Source: CAYQMF01 sp964418595 (GTDB taxonomy: Bacteria > Planctomycetota > UBA1135 > UBA2386). From it: a stretch of 48,581 nt of DNA. The stretch spans positions 1-48,581 of the forward strand of contig CAYQMF010000041.1 of the NCBI GenBank assembly GCA_964418595.1. The letters are read 5' to 3'. The translations under genes were made by a program, and so were the position numbers. Each line of letters opens with the position of its first letter. Position 1 is the first letter of the stretch. Shown piece after piece: positions 15,663-23,097 of the stretch. The notes under the pieces are model-generated. The model searched no databases. It saw nothing but the letters and a program-made list of their open reading frames with translations, and had not been told where the DNA came from.

Positions 15663-18600
15663 TCACCGTCGCGATCCCCCCTCGAACGCGACGATCGCGC
15701 CGCACGCGCGCGTCCCCATGGGAGTCTCCGCGAAGCGCGACCACGCAACCAGCGCCAACGCTGCGAATCGCGCCGTCGTGCCCCGTGGCGATGGCAGGCG
15801 ACGCAACCGCCAGAACCCCGGCAGCGCGAACTCGACGCCGGTCGAGCCAAGGATCCGCACGTCCGGCGGCAGCAGCGACACCTCGCTCCAGGTCGTGACG
15901 GCGAGATCGGCACGCCCGTCGCCATCGACGTCGCCGACGTTGCTGACGTCGGCACCGAAGCCGTCGCGACGCATCCGACCCAGACAAGCGCGCAGGACGG
16001 CGCCACTGCGCGCGTCCCGCACTTCGACGTGGCCGACGTCGTCCGCGTCGGTCCAGGCGATCGCGAGGTCAGGTCGACCGTCGCCGTCGGCGTCGCCCGC
16101 GGCGGCGACGCGCAGCGCGGGGCCACAGCCCGGGGGCGCAACGCGCTGCAGCACGGTGCCGCTGCGCCCGCTCAGCACGAGGCCGTAGGCGGACGCGCCG
16201 GCGCGGGCCAGCGTCCCGGCGGCGAAGTCGGCCGCGCCGTCACCATCGACGTCGCCGAGGCACGCGAGGAACTCGCCCAGCGAATCGTGGGGGCGCTCGC
16301 CTTCGACGACGAAGCGGCGACGTCCGGGTGCCGACCACACTTCGACGCGACCGCGCTGCTCGCCATCGCGCCCGGGCCCCGGCGCGCCGATGGCGATCTC
16401 CTGACAGCCGTCGCCATCGACGTCGCCGAGGCTCGCGACGCAGCGCGCGAACGACTGGCTCGCGTCCTCGCCGTGCACGCGGTCACGCAATCGTCCATCC
16501 GCGCCGCGTCGTTCGGCGAACCCCGGCCGCCCATCGCCCGGCAGGGCCGCGACGAGCAGGTTCGCGTCGTCTCCTGCCGCCACAGCGAAGCCGAGACCAT
16601 CGAACGCCCCGTCGCCGACGAAGGACACGCGCGGCGCACCGTCGGCGCCGGAGCAGACCGTGACCGCGCCGCGCGCGGCAGGATCGGGCTCCGCGCGGTG
16701 GCCGAGCAGGACGTCGGCGATGGCGTCGCCATCGACGTCGCCGACCGAAGCGACGGGCTCGCCGTACGCACCGATGCGCGCCAGCGCGATGTCGGGCAGG
16801 CGCGCGACCAGGCGCCAGGGCGGCGCGATCGGCGGCAGGTCGCGTTCGAAGGCCCTGCGGTCGGGCGCGAGCCGCGCACCGGCGGCGACCGTTTGTTCCT
16901 CCGCACGCACTCCGCCCACGGGGTCGAGCCAGGCCGCGACGAGGCGCTCGCGCCACGCGTCGTCGGCGCTGGCGCAGCGCGCGAGGTCGAGGCGGTCGGC
17001 GTCGACGCGCAGGGCGACGGCCTCGATCCCGCCGGGCTCGGCGGCGAGCACGCGGTCCCGGTCGACGGTGAAGGCCGGCGGTCCGTCGCCTGCCGTGCGG
17101 TCGAGCTGCCCGCGCGCGCGCAGGACGACCGCCATCACGCCGAGCAGCGGCGGCCCTGGCACCATCGCGCCCGCCAGCTCCGCCGTGAGCATCCGCCGGC
17201 GGTCCATGTCGGACAGCGAAGACCAGTACCCGCGCGCGGCGCGGATGACGTTCCTCCGCCCCTCGTCGTCGACACCGGCGAGCAGGAGGTTGATGTAGCC
17301 CATCACCGCGTCCGCATGCCGGCCACCGGCCTCCAGCATCTGCGTGCGCCGCAGGTAGCCGAGTTCGGTCACCGCGAGCGGACCGGTGTACACCGCGAGC
17401 GCTTCGTCGCGCCGGCCCGCAAGCCACGCGAGATCGGCGTCGAGGCGACGCACGAGGTCGGCCGCAGCCGGCGTCGCAGCCGCGCGCGCCTGCGCGAGCA
17501 ACCGCCGTGCGAACGCGGCATCACCACAGCGCAGCGCCGCGTCCGCGGCCGCAGCCTGCAGGTGGCCGGCCTCCGGAAACGCGGCCGCGACGCGCGCGAG
17601 CCGAGGGTAGGCGCGCTCGGGGCGGCCGAGCGCGAGGTGTGCCTGCCCGACGAGACCGTCGGCGAACGCGTTGTCGACCGCGACGGGCTCGAGCTGCTGC
17701 AGGGCCGCCTCGAACGACCCGGCCAGGAACGCAGCGACGCCGATCGCGATCGGATCGGTCACGGACGCCGCCGCGTGCACCTCGCCGTGCATGCGGGCCT
17801 GTGCTGCATCGAGCACCGCGTGCAATGCCACCGCATCGGCACGCGTCGGATCGATCGCGAGGACGCGGGCGCAGTGCGCCGCCGCCGCCGCCACCGAGGC
17901 GGCGAGCATCGCATCGGGCGCGCCTTCCCCCAGGCGCATGCGCTCCACGCGCGCGCGCAGACCGGGATCGAGCAGCGCGAGCCGCGCCGCGCGCAACTCG
18001 CGCGCCACTGCCATCCGTGCGCGTTCCTCCACTGCACCCGCGACGCGCAGCGCCACCATGAGCAGCACCGTGACCAGAGCGCCTGCGGCGACCCCGGCCA
18101 CCACGCGGCGGTTGCGGCGCAGGGCCTTCGCGCTGCGGCCCAGCAGTCCCGGAGGCCGCGCCCGGATCGGCTGCAGACCGAGCACGCGCTCGATGTCGTC
18201 GGCGAACGCCGCAGCGTCCGCGTAGCGCCGCCGCGGATCGGGCTCCATCGCCTTGCCGATGACGGTCTCGAGGTCGCGCGGGAGGCTGCGGTCGATCTGC
18301 CGCAAGGGTCGCACGCGGCCGGCCTCGATCTGCGCCAGGATCGCCGCCGTCGTCGCGCCCTGCACCGGCGGTGCGAGCGTGAGCGCGTGGTGCAGCGCCG
18401 CCGCGAGTCCGTACACGTCGGCGCGCACGTCCAGCGCTTCGCCGCGCACCTGCTCCGGCGCCGCGTACACCAGCGTGCCGAGGAATGTGCCGGCGCGCGT
18501 CTCCATCGACCCCGCGTCGTCGCGCACGAGCCCGAAGTCGGCGAGCACGGGCACGCCGTCGCTGCGCACCAGCACGTTGCCGGGCTTCACGTCGCGGTGC

Positions 18601-19205
18601 AGCAGGCCCGCGGCATGGACGCAGGCGAGCGCGCGCGCCAGCGCAACGCCCGTGCGACACACGAACGGGACCCACTGCGCCTGTGGCAGCGCCGCCAGCC
18701 CCTCCCGGACCCCACGCGCGCGTTGGTCGATGAGGTCGCGCAGCGAGCAGCCGTCGATCCACTCCATCGCGTAACCGAGCAGGTCGTCGGCGGCGATCAC
18801 GTCGTGCACGGCGATCACGTGATCGTGCCGCACGCGCGCGAGCGCACTCGCCTCGGCGAGAAACCGACGCCGCTCCCGGCTCGACGGCACTGTCGCCGGG
18901 TTGAGGATCTTCAGCGCCACGCGCCGGTCGCCCAGCGATGCCTGCCGCGCCAGGAACACCACCGACGTCGCACCGCGACCGAGTTCGCGTTCGATCGCGT
19001 AGCCCGCCACGCGCAGCGGCAGCGCCGCTCCGCCGACGCGCGACCCGGCGACCCGGGTGGCGAGCGCGAGCAGCTCGCGCGCGCGCGGCAGCAGGTGTGT
19101 CCGTCCGGCCAGACGCGCGTCGAGGTCGACGCGCACGCCTTCCAGCGCCTGCGCGACGAACTCGTCGAACAGGCCGTCCAGGAAGGCATCGTCGTCGGAG
19201 GTCAT
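15663..19205 (-). CDS. Transmembrane Ser/Thr protein kinase with FG-GAP ectodomain
   Basis: An 1180-residue receptor-like kinase. Residues about 60-330 are a Hanks-type kinase: glycine loop ELGRGATSVVFLA, VALK lysine, catalytic loop HRDVKPGN (His203, Asp205, Lys207), ADFGLV and YAAPEQ. A single membrane helix follows at about 368-390. The extracytoplasmic part has a helical, TPR-like region (about 400-800) and then five FG-GAP/VCBS repeats with calcium-site motifs GDVDGDAIAD, GDVDGDGCQE, GDVDGDGAAD, GDADGDGRPD and GDVDGDGRAD, forming an integrin-like propeller. It is divergent from an ECF sigma gene across 31 bp; ECF-kinase pairing is known in planctomycetes. The start ATG at 19205 excludes sequence overlapping the sigma gene. 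A signal passing from the propeller to the sigma factor by phosphorylation is inference. Confidence 0.88.
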   Translation of the reverse strand: MTSDDDAFLDGLFDEFVAQALEGVRVDLDARLAGRTHLLPRARELLALATRVAGSRVGGAALPLRVAGYAIERELGRGATSVVFLARQASLGDRRVALKILNPATVPSSRERRRFLAEASALARVRHDHVIAVHDVIAADDLLGYAMEWIDGCSLRDLIDQRARGVREGLAALPQAQWVPFVCRTGVALARALACVHAAGLLHRDVKPGNVLVRSDGVPVLADFGLVRDDAGSMETRAGTFLGTLVYAAPEQVRGEALDVRADVYGLAAALHHALTLAPPVQGATTAAILAQIEAGRVRPLRQIDRSLPRDLETVIGKAMEPDPRRRYADAAAFADDIERVLGLQPIRARPPGLLGRSAKALRRNRRVVAGVAAGALVTVLLMVALRVAGAVEERARMAVARELRAARLALLDPGLRARVERMRLGEGAPDAMLAASVAAAAAHCARVLAIDPTRADAVALHAVLDAAQARMHGEVHAAASVTDPIAIGVAAFLAGSFEAALQQLEPVAVDNAFADGLVGQAHLALGRPERAYPRLARVAAAFPEAGHLQAAAADAALRCGDAAFARRLLAQARAAATPAAADLVRRLDADLAWLAGRRDEALAVYTGPLAVTELGYLRRTQMLEAGGRHADAVMGYINLLLAGVDDEGRRNVIRAARGYWSSLSDMDRRRMLTAELAGAMVPGPPLLGVMAVVLRARGQLDRTAGDGPPAFTVDRDRVLAAEPGGIEAVALRVDADRLDLARCASADDAWRERLVAAWLDPVGGVRAEEQTVAAGARLAPDRRAFERDLPPIAPPWRLVARLPDIALARIGAYGEPVASVGDVDGDAIADVLLGHRAEPDPAARGAVTVCSGADGAPRVSFVGDGAFDGLGFAVAAGDDANLLVAALPGDGRPGFAERRGADGRLRDRVHGEDASQSFARCVASLGDVDGDGCQEIAIGAPGPGRDGEQRGRVEVWSAPGRRRFVVEGERPHDSLGEFLACLGDVDGDGAADFAAGTLARAGASAYGLVLSGRSGTVLQRVAPPGCGPALRVAAAGDADGDGRPDLAIAWTDADDVGHVEVRDARSGAVLRACLGRMRRDGFGADVSNVGDVDGDGRADLAVTTWSEVSLLPPDVRILGSTGVEFALPGFWRLRRLPSPRGTTARFAALALVAWSRFAETPMGTRACGAIVAFEGGSRR

Positions 19206-19218
19206 GCGGCGGGCGGGG

Positions 19219-19228
19219 AGGCTACCAT
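19219..19228. promoter_or_regulatory. Overlapping divergent -10-like elements
   Basis: AGGCTACCAT carries TAGCCT on the minus strand (19219-19224, 13 nt before the kinase ATG) and TACCAT on the plus strand (19223-19228, 8 nt before the sigma ATG), sharing two base pairs. Both promoters could not be occupied at once. Motif-based inference. Confidence 0.4.
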
Positions 19229-19236
19229 GCGCGCGC

Positions 19237-19854
19237 ATGACCGACTCCGGGCGCGACGACGGCGCGAACCCCCTGCTCGATCCGTCGCCGGTGGCGTGGG
19301 AGCGGCTGCTCGAACGGTTCGGCCCAGCCAGCATGCTCGTCTGCATCGAAGCGCGCATGAGCCCGCGCCTCCGGGAGCACACGACCGCCGAGGACATCTG
19401 GCAGGAGACGCTCTTGTACGTGTGGCGCGACCGCACCGCCGTCGAGTGGCGCGGCTACCCCGCGCTCCGCCGCTGGGTACTGACGGTGGCCGAGAACCGC
19501 ATCCGCAATGCCATCGACCACCTCGAGGCTGCCCGGCGCGGCGGCGGCAAGGTCCCATTGCCGCTCGGCGACGACGACCCGCGCACCGGCGCGCCGCCGC
19601 CGCCGGCGACCTCGACGACGCCCAGTGGCATGGCGGTCTTGCGCGAGCAGGCGGCGGCGATGCAGGCCGCGCTCGCCCGGCTGCCCGACGACGTGCGCGA
19701 GGTCGTCCGCCTGCGCCTGTTCGAGGAGATGCCGGTGGCGGAGGTCGCCCAGGCGCTCGGGCTCGGCGAATCGGCGGTCAAGCACCGCTTCCGGCGCGGC
19801 GCCGAGCTGTACGAGGGCCATCTGCGGGATCTCGCAACCCGACGCGAGTCGTAG
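19237..19854 (+). CDS. ECF-type RNA polymerase sigma factor, kinase-linked
   Basis: A 205-residue sigma-70-family factor. Region 2 spans about residues 28-100 (LREHTTAEDIWQETLLYVWRD...RRWVLTVAENRIRNAIDHLEA). A proline-rich linker (GAPPPPATSTTPS) follows, then region 4 at about 140-195 (LPDDVREVVRLRLFEEMP, helix-turn-helix VAEVAQALGLGESAVKHRF). No anti-sigma gene is adjacent; the divergent neighbour is the membrane kinase, so control by phosphorylation is plausible, as in planctomycete STPK-associated ECF groups. ATG 19237 is preferred over an in-frame ATG at 19204 because the latter would leave no room for the kinase start and promoter. It ends with TAG. Confidence 0.88.
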   Translation: MTDSGRDDGANPLLDPSPVAWERLLERFGPASMLVCIEARMSPRLREHTTAEDIWQETLLYVWRDRTAVEWRGYPALRRWVLTVAENRIRNAIDHLEAARRGGGKVPLPLGDDDPRTGAPPPPATSTTPSGMAVLREQAAAMQAALARLPDDVREVVRLRLFEEMPVAEVAQALGLGESAVKHRFRRGAELYEGHLRDLATRRES

Positions 19855-19943
19855 GTCGCGGTGCCAACGGAGCTGCCGCGGCGGTCGCGCGCGCGTGGCC
19901 GGATTCCGCGAACGCCACCGGGGCGTCCGCTTCTCTCCGGGCC

Positions 19944-20999
19944 ATGTCCCGCCTCGTCGTCCCACTCTTCCCACTCCTTCTCGCCGCATCGTTGTCCGCC
20001 CAGGCACTCGTCTCGCCCGCCGGGGCTGCCACGTCGGAAGGCAACTACGACAACTCGCTCCCGTTCGGCTACGGCGGAACCCAGCAGGCCTACCTGCAAC
20101 TGCACGCCGACCTCGCCGGGCGCGCCGGCACGTTCAACCGCCTCGCCGTGCGACGCGACGGCGTCTACGCCACGAACCCCGGCCTGACGGCGAAAACCGT
20201 GCGCGCGAGTCTGTGGTTCGGCCAGGGTGTCGCGATCGCCAACATGTCGAGCACGTTCGCGAACAACTTCGTCGGAGCGAAGACGCGGGTCTGCAACGAC
20301 CGCACCTTCAGCATGCCGGACTGGACGCAGCGCCCACAGCCAGCGCCCGCGCCCTTCGACGTGCTCATCCCGCTCGATGCGCCGTTCGTGTGGACTGGCC
20401 CCGGCACGTTCGCGTGGGAGATGCGCGTGCACGACATGAGCTCGACGCACGCGATGTTCGCCGACGCGGTCCGCTCTAGCGACTCTGCGTCCAGCTCCGG
20501 CTCGACCTTCGGCACACCCTGCCCGATGACCGGGGGCAGCATCTTCGCGACTTCGCTGTTCTCCAGCAGCTCCGCGTGGGGCCACTCACTGAGCTGGAGC
20601 ATGACGACGCCGCGCCGCGGCGTTCCCGCGTTGCTCTGGATCGGGACCCAGGTCGTGAACGTGCCACTCCCGGGTCTCTGCCGGCCCGTGCTCGCCGACC
20701 CGGCGGTGGTCGTGCCGGGCGCCACGCGCACCACGGACGGCGGCTACGACGCACAAGCGTTCGTCCCGTCGTACTCGCCATGGCTCGTCGGCCTGCGCCT
20801 GCTCGCGCAGGGCGCGGTCGCCGACGCCGGCCGCGCCGACGCCATCCCGTTCGCGCTCAGCGCCGGCATGGACAACACCATCCCCGGCGTACCGCCGCCG
20901 CCGGTGGCGCGGCTGTACCACGCCTCGGATGACACGGCCCTCAGCGGGTTCCGCGATCCGAGCGGAACATGGCTGGGCTCCGTGCTCCGCCTCGACTGA
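19944..20999 (+). CDS. Secreted protein of unknown function
   Basis: A 351-residue exported protein with a clear signal peptide (MSRLVVPLFPLLLAASLSAQA). The mature part starts with a conserved-looking segment (GNYDNSLPFGYGGTQQAYLQLHAD), continues as beta-rich, Ser/Thr/Gly-rich sequence and has few charged residues. It resembles other secreted proteins of this lineage but carries no catalytic motif I recognise. It lies 89 bp downstream of the ECF sigma gene on the same strand and could be in its regulon or operon; the ATG at 19944 is the only start giving a signal peptide. The function is unknown. Confidence 0.65.
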   Translation: MSRLVVPLFPLLLAASLSAQALVSPAGAATSEGNYDNSLPFGYGGTQQAYLQLHADLAGRAGTFNRLAVRRDGVYATNPGLTAKTVRASLWFGQGVAIANMSSTFANNFVGAKTRVCNDRTFSMPDWTQRPQPAPAPFDVLIPLDAPFVWTGPGTFAWEMRVHDMSSTHAMFADAVRSSDSASSSGSTFGTPCPMTGGSIFATSLFSSSSAWGHSLSWSMTTPRRGVPALLWIGTQVVNVPLPGLCRPVLADPAVVVPGATRTTDGGYDAQAFVPSYSPWLVGLRLLAQGAVADAGRADAIPFALSAGMDNTIPGVPPPPVARLYHASDDTALSGFRDPSGTWLGSVLRLD

Positions 21000-21041
21000 T
21001 CGACGCCCTGCAGCAGCGTGTCCTTTTGGCCTGATGTCGCT

Positions 21042-22751
21042 TCACGCCCTGTGCACGGTGAGTTGCGGGAACGGGATGACCCAGCCGTGCTCGTTGCAGA
21101 GGTCGACGAGGATGCGCTGCACGTGCCGTTGCAGCGCCAGGTAGTACTGCGCAGAGCTGCCCTTGAACTCGGCGACGACCGCGTAGTCGAGCGACGATGA
21201 CCCGGCCTGCGCCAATTCGGCCTTCAGCGCGACGAGGCCGTCGCCGCCGGTCACGAGGGCGAGCCGCTCCTCGAGCGCGCGCCGCATCAACGCGGGGATC
21301 TCCGTCGTGGCGATCGCCTGATGCCGGTAGTCGAGGCCGAAGTTGACGCGGAAGCCGAAACCACCGGAGAGGTTGGTCGGGCTCGCACCGAGGAACTGGG
21401 CCGTCGACCACGTCCGCCGCGACCCCTGCGTGACGACCTCCACGGTCTGCGGCGTCTGCACGAGGACGCGCGCGAACAGGCCGTCGACCAGGACCCAGTC
21501 GCCTTCGAAGCAGGGGAACCACGGCTCGCGATCCGAGGAGGGCCGCGAACGCAGACTGATGAGGTCGCGCAGCGGCAGGCGCAGTACGCCGCCGGTGAGC
21601 GCCGGGTTCACGAGCCGCGTATGGATGTGCAAGCGGTCCACGCGCCAGGGCAGCCCGTCGACGATGACGCGCTCGCCCTCGCGCACCTCACCGACGTTCA
21701 GCAGCAGGCGTGCCTCGTGGTAGAAGCGCGGCAGGGTCTGCTTGCCGGCCCACGCGAGGCCGAGGATGAAGAGGGCGGCGAGGCCGAGGAGGACCCAGTC
21801 GTCGGCGATGTAGAGGACCACCAGCGCCGCGGTGAACGACAGCACGCCCACGAGCAGGTGGTAGAGCACCGACAGGAGGCGGAGCGAGAAGCTGTGCCGG
21901 CGGTCGCGCGGGATGCGCTTGGCGAAGGGGCGATACAGCCACCGCAACCCAAGGAGCACGGTGCAGAACGCCAGGATCGCGAGCAGCACGTTGAGGCCGC
22001 GCTCGCGGAAGAAGCCGCCGATCAGCGCCTGGGCGGTCTCGAGGAACGGACGACGATCGCGCTTGCGCTCGGCGACGCGGTACTCGAGCAACTGTCGGTT
22101 GCTCAGCGCCAGGTCGCGCTCGCGCTGCCAGTTGGCCTCCACCCGATCGAGCGCGCCGACCAGCGCCTCGAGCGAAGCGCGGGGCAGGAGGGCGTCGGCC
22201 GGCGCCTTGCCGAGTTCGGCCTGGGCCACGCCGCGCAGGCGCCGCACACGCTCGGTACCCCGCTCGATGGCCTCGATCCGCCGCGTCTCTGCCGTGATGT
22301 CCGCCTCGAGCGCGTCCAGTTGCCGGGAGTCGGCGGTGAGTTCCTTCAGGCCGTCGATGACCGGCCGCACGATCTCCTCGATCTCGCCGAGGACGTCGAG
22401 CTTGACCTTCGCGGCCGGCGGCTCGATGCCCGATGCGACGAACTGCAGGGTCTGGTCCTTCTCGGCAACTTCGCGCTGGAGCTGGCCGACCTCGCCGAGC
22501 AGCGCCAGCCGCTGCAACTCGACGGTCTCGGCGGCGGCCTCCACCTGCTTGGCCCGCAGCTCCGCCTGCTTCTGCTCGATGGCGCGCAGCTGCGACGCAA
22601 TCGCCACGAGCGCCGCCCGCGCATCGAGCTCGCGCTGCGTCGGCACCACCGGATCCTGGCGCGGCGCCGTCTCGGTCGTCTGCGCGAGCAGGGGGCAGGC
22701 CAGCACGGCGGCGAGCGTGGCAGAGAGAGCGGCGCGGAGGACGAACGACAT
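21042..22751 (-). CDS. MscS-like mechanosensitive channel with long coiled-coil N-terminus
   Basis: A 569-residue membrane protein. It has a signal peptide (LAAVLACPLLAQ), a long periplasmic coiled coil rich in Glu/Lys/Gln (about residues 45-215, e.g. AIEQKQAELRAKQVEAAAET), three or so membrane helices (about 240-335) and a C-terminal MscS-type beta/alpha domain (NVGEVREGERVIVDG..., about 350-560). MscS-like channels release ions or solutes under membrane tension; the extended N-terminus recalls MscK/MscM-like architectures. The start is the ATG at 22751; an in-frame ATG at 22778 would add nine residues and sits inside structured element B. The channel class is likely; gating is untested. Confidence 0.75.
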   Translation of the reverse strand: MSFVLRAALSATLAAVLACPLLAQTTETAPRQDPVVPTQRELDARAALVAIASQLRAIEQKQAELRAKQVEAAAETVELQRLALLGEVGQLQREVAEKDQTLQFVASGIEPPAAKVKLDVLGEIEEIVRPVIDGLKELTADSRQLDALEADITAETRRIEAIERGTERVRRLRGVAQAELGKAPADALLPRASLEALVGALDRVEANWQRERDLALSNRQLLEYRVAERKRDRRPFLETAQALIGGFFRERGLNVLLAILAFCTVLLGLRWLYRPFAKRIPRDRRHSFSLRLLSVLYHLLVGVLSFTAALVVLYIADDWVLLGLAALFILGLAWAGKQTLPRFYHEARLLLNVGEVREGERVIVDGLPWRVDRLHIHTRLVNPALTGGVLRLPLRDLISLRSRPSSDREPWFPCFEGDWVLVDGLFARVLVQTPQTVEVVTQGSRRTWSTAQFLGASPTNLSGGFGFRVNFGLDYRHQAIATTEIPALMRRALEERLALVTGGDGLVALKAELAQAGSSSLDYAVVAEFKGSSAQYYLALQRHVQRILVDLCNEHGWVIPFPQLTVHRA

Positions 22752-22764
22752 GGGCGCGAGTGCG

Positions 22765-22770
22765 AGCGTA
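22765..22770 (-). promoter_or_regulatory. -10-like element (TACGCT) of mscS-like gene
   Basis: TACGCT on the minus strand ends 13 nt before the ATG at 22751. The same hexamer precedes the divergent Omp85 gene. Confidence 0.35.
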
Positions 22771-22775
22771 TCTCG

Positions 22776-22916
22776 CATCGCAGCCGGCGGCCGCAACCCA
22801 AAGGGTTGATCCCGTGTCCGACGCCTCGGTGCAGCGGCAAGCCGCTGCACCTGGCGTCGTACTTTCCGGGTTGATGTCGTCGCTGACGCGACGACCAGAA
22901 GGGGCCGCCGGCGATG
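22776..22916 (+). repeat. Structured intergenic element, copy B (expanded)
   Basis: The outer stem is CATCG (22776-22780) plus CCGGCGGCC (22784-22792), with bulge CAG at 22781-22783, pairing with GGCCGCCGG (22903-22911) plus CGATG (22912-22916). It contains three arms: CAACCC-AAA-GGGTTG (22794-22808), a 10-bp hairpin with 2-nt loop (22829-22850) extended by GACGCC/GGCGTC (22820-22825/22853-22858), and GTCGTCGC-TGAC-GCGACGAC (22876-22895). The middle arm is absent from copy C and is bounded by direct repeats GGGTTGAT (22803-22810, 22868-22875). Confidence 0.85.
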
Positions 22917-22931
22917 TTGCCTCTGGATGCG

Positions 22932-23006
22932 CCCCAACCCCGAGCTATCCGCACGCTTGCTTCCTCGCCGAACTCGCGCGCCATGCAACAGTTCGCGGGG
23001 TTGGGG
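22932..23006. repeat. Long inverted repeat, 11-bp arms
   Basis: CCCCAACCCCG (22932-22942) and CGGGGTTGGGG (22996-23006) are perfect complements. A nested CGAACT/AGTTCG pair (22969-22974/22990-22995) abuts the right arm. It could fold in RNA or single-stranded DNA. Confidence 0.6.
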
Positions 23007-23032
23007 ACGTAGGTCGCGGCGAACCGCCTCGA

Positions 23033-23053
23033 GCGTCGCCAAAACGGCGACGC
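23033..23053. repeat. Hairpin upstream of Omp85 promoter
   Basis: GCGTCGCC-AAAAC-GGCGACGC is an 8-bp perfect stem with a 5-nt loop, 30 bp before the TACGCT box. It is followed by GCGCTGTTGT, the tail sequence of the dispersed structured elements. Confidence 0.5.
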
Positions 23054-23083
23054 CGGCGCTGTTGTCGGAGTGCGTGACCCGGC

Positions 23084-23089
23084 TACGCT
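23084..23089 (+). promoter_or_regulatory. -10-like element (TACGCT) of second Omp85 gene
   Basis: TACGCT lies 8 nt before the ATG at 23098. No Shine-Dalgarno sequence is present. Confidence 0.35.
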
Positions 23090-23097
23090 CGCTCGCG

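Larger units (their letters stand above)
22752..23097. other. 346-bp gene-free divergent region rich in inverted repeats
   Basis: This is the only gene-free stretch over 300 bp. It lies between the divergent mscS-like and Omp85 genes and contains, left to right, the mscS -10-like box, structured element B, an 11-bp inverted repeat with a 53-nt interior (22932-23006), an 8-bp hairpin (23033-23053), a GCGCTGTTGT remnant matching the tail of the structured elements (23057-23066), and the Omp85 -10-like box. No coding frame with convincing composition was seen. Confidence 0.7.

Noticed and set aside
19931..19938. TTCTCTCC shared before two secreted protein genes (5889 and 19931)
   Set aside because: Eight bases at different distances from the starts (21 and 5 nt) is within chance for this composition.
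22749..22778. Upstream ATG at 22778 as the start of the mscS-like gene
   Set aside because: It lies inside element B, adds a weakly hydrophobic extension and would place the TACGCT box within the coding region.
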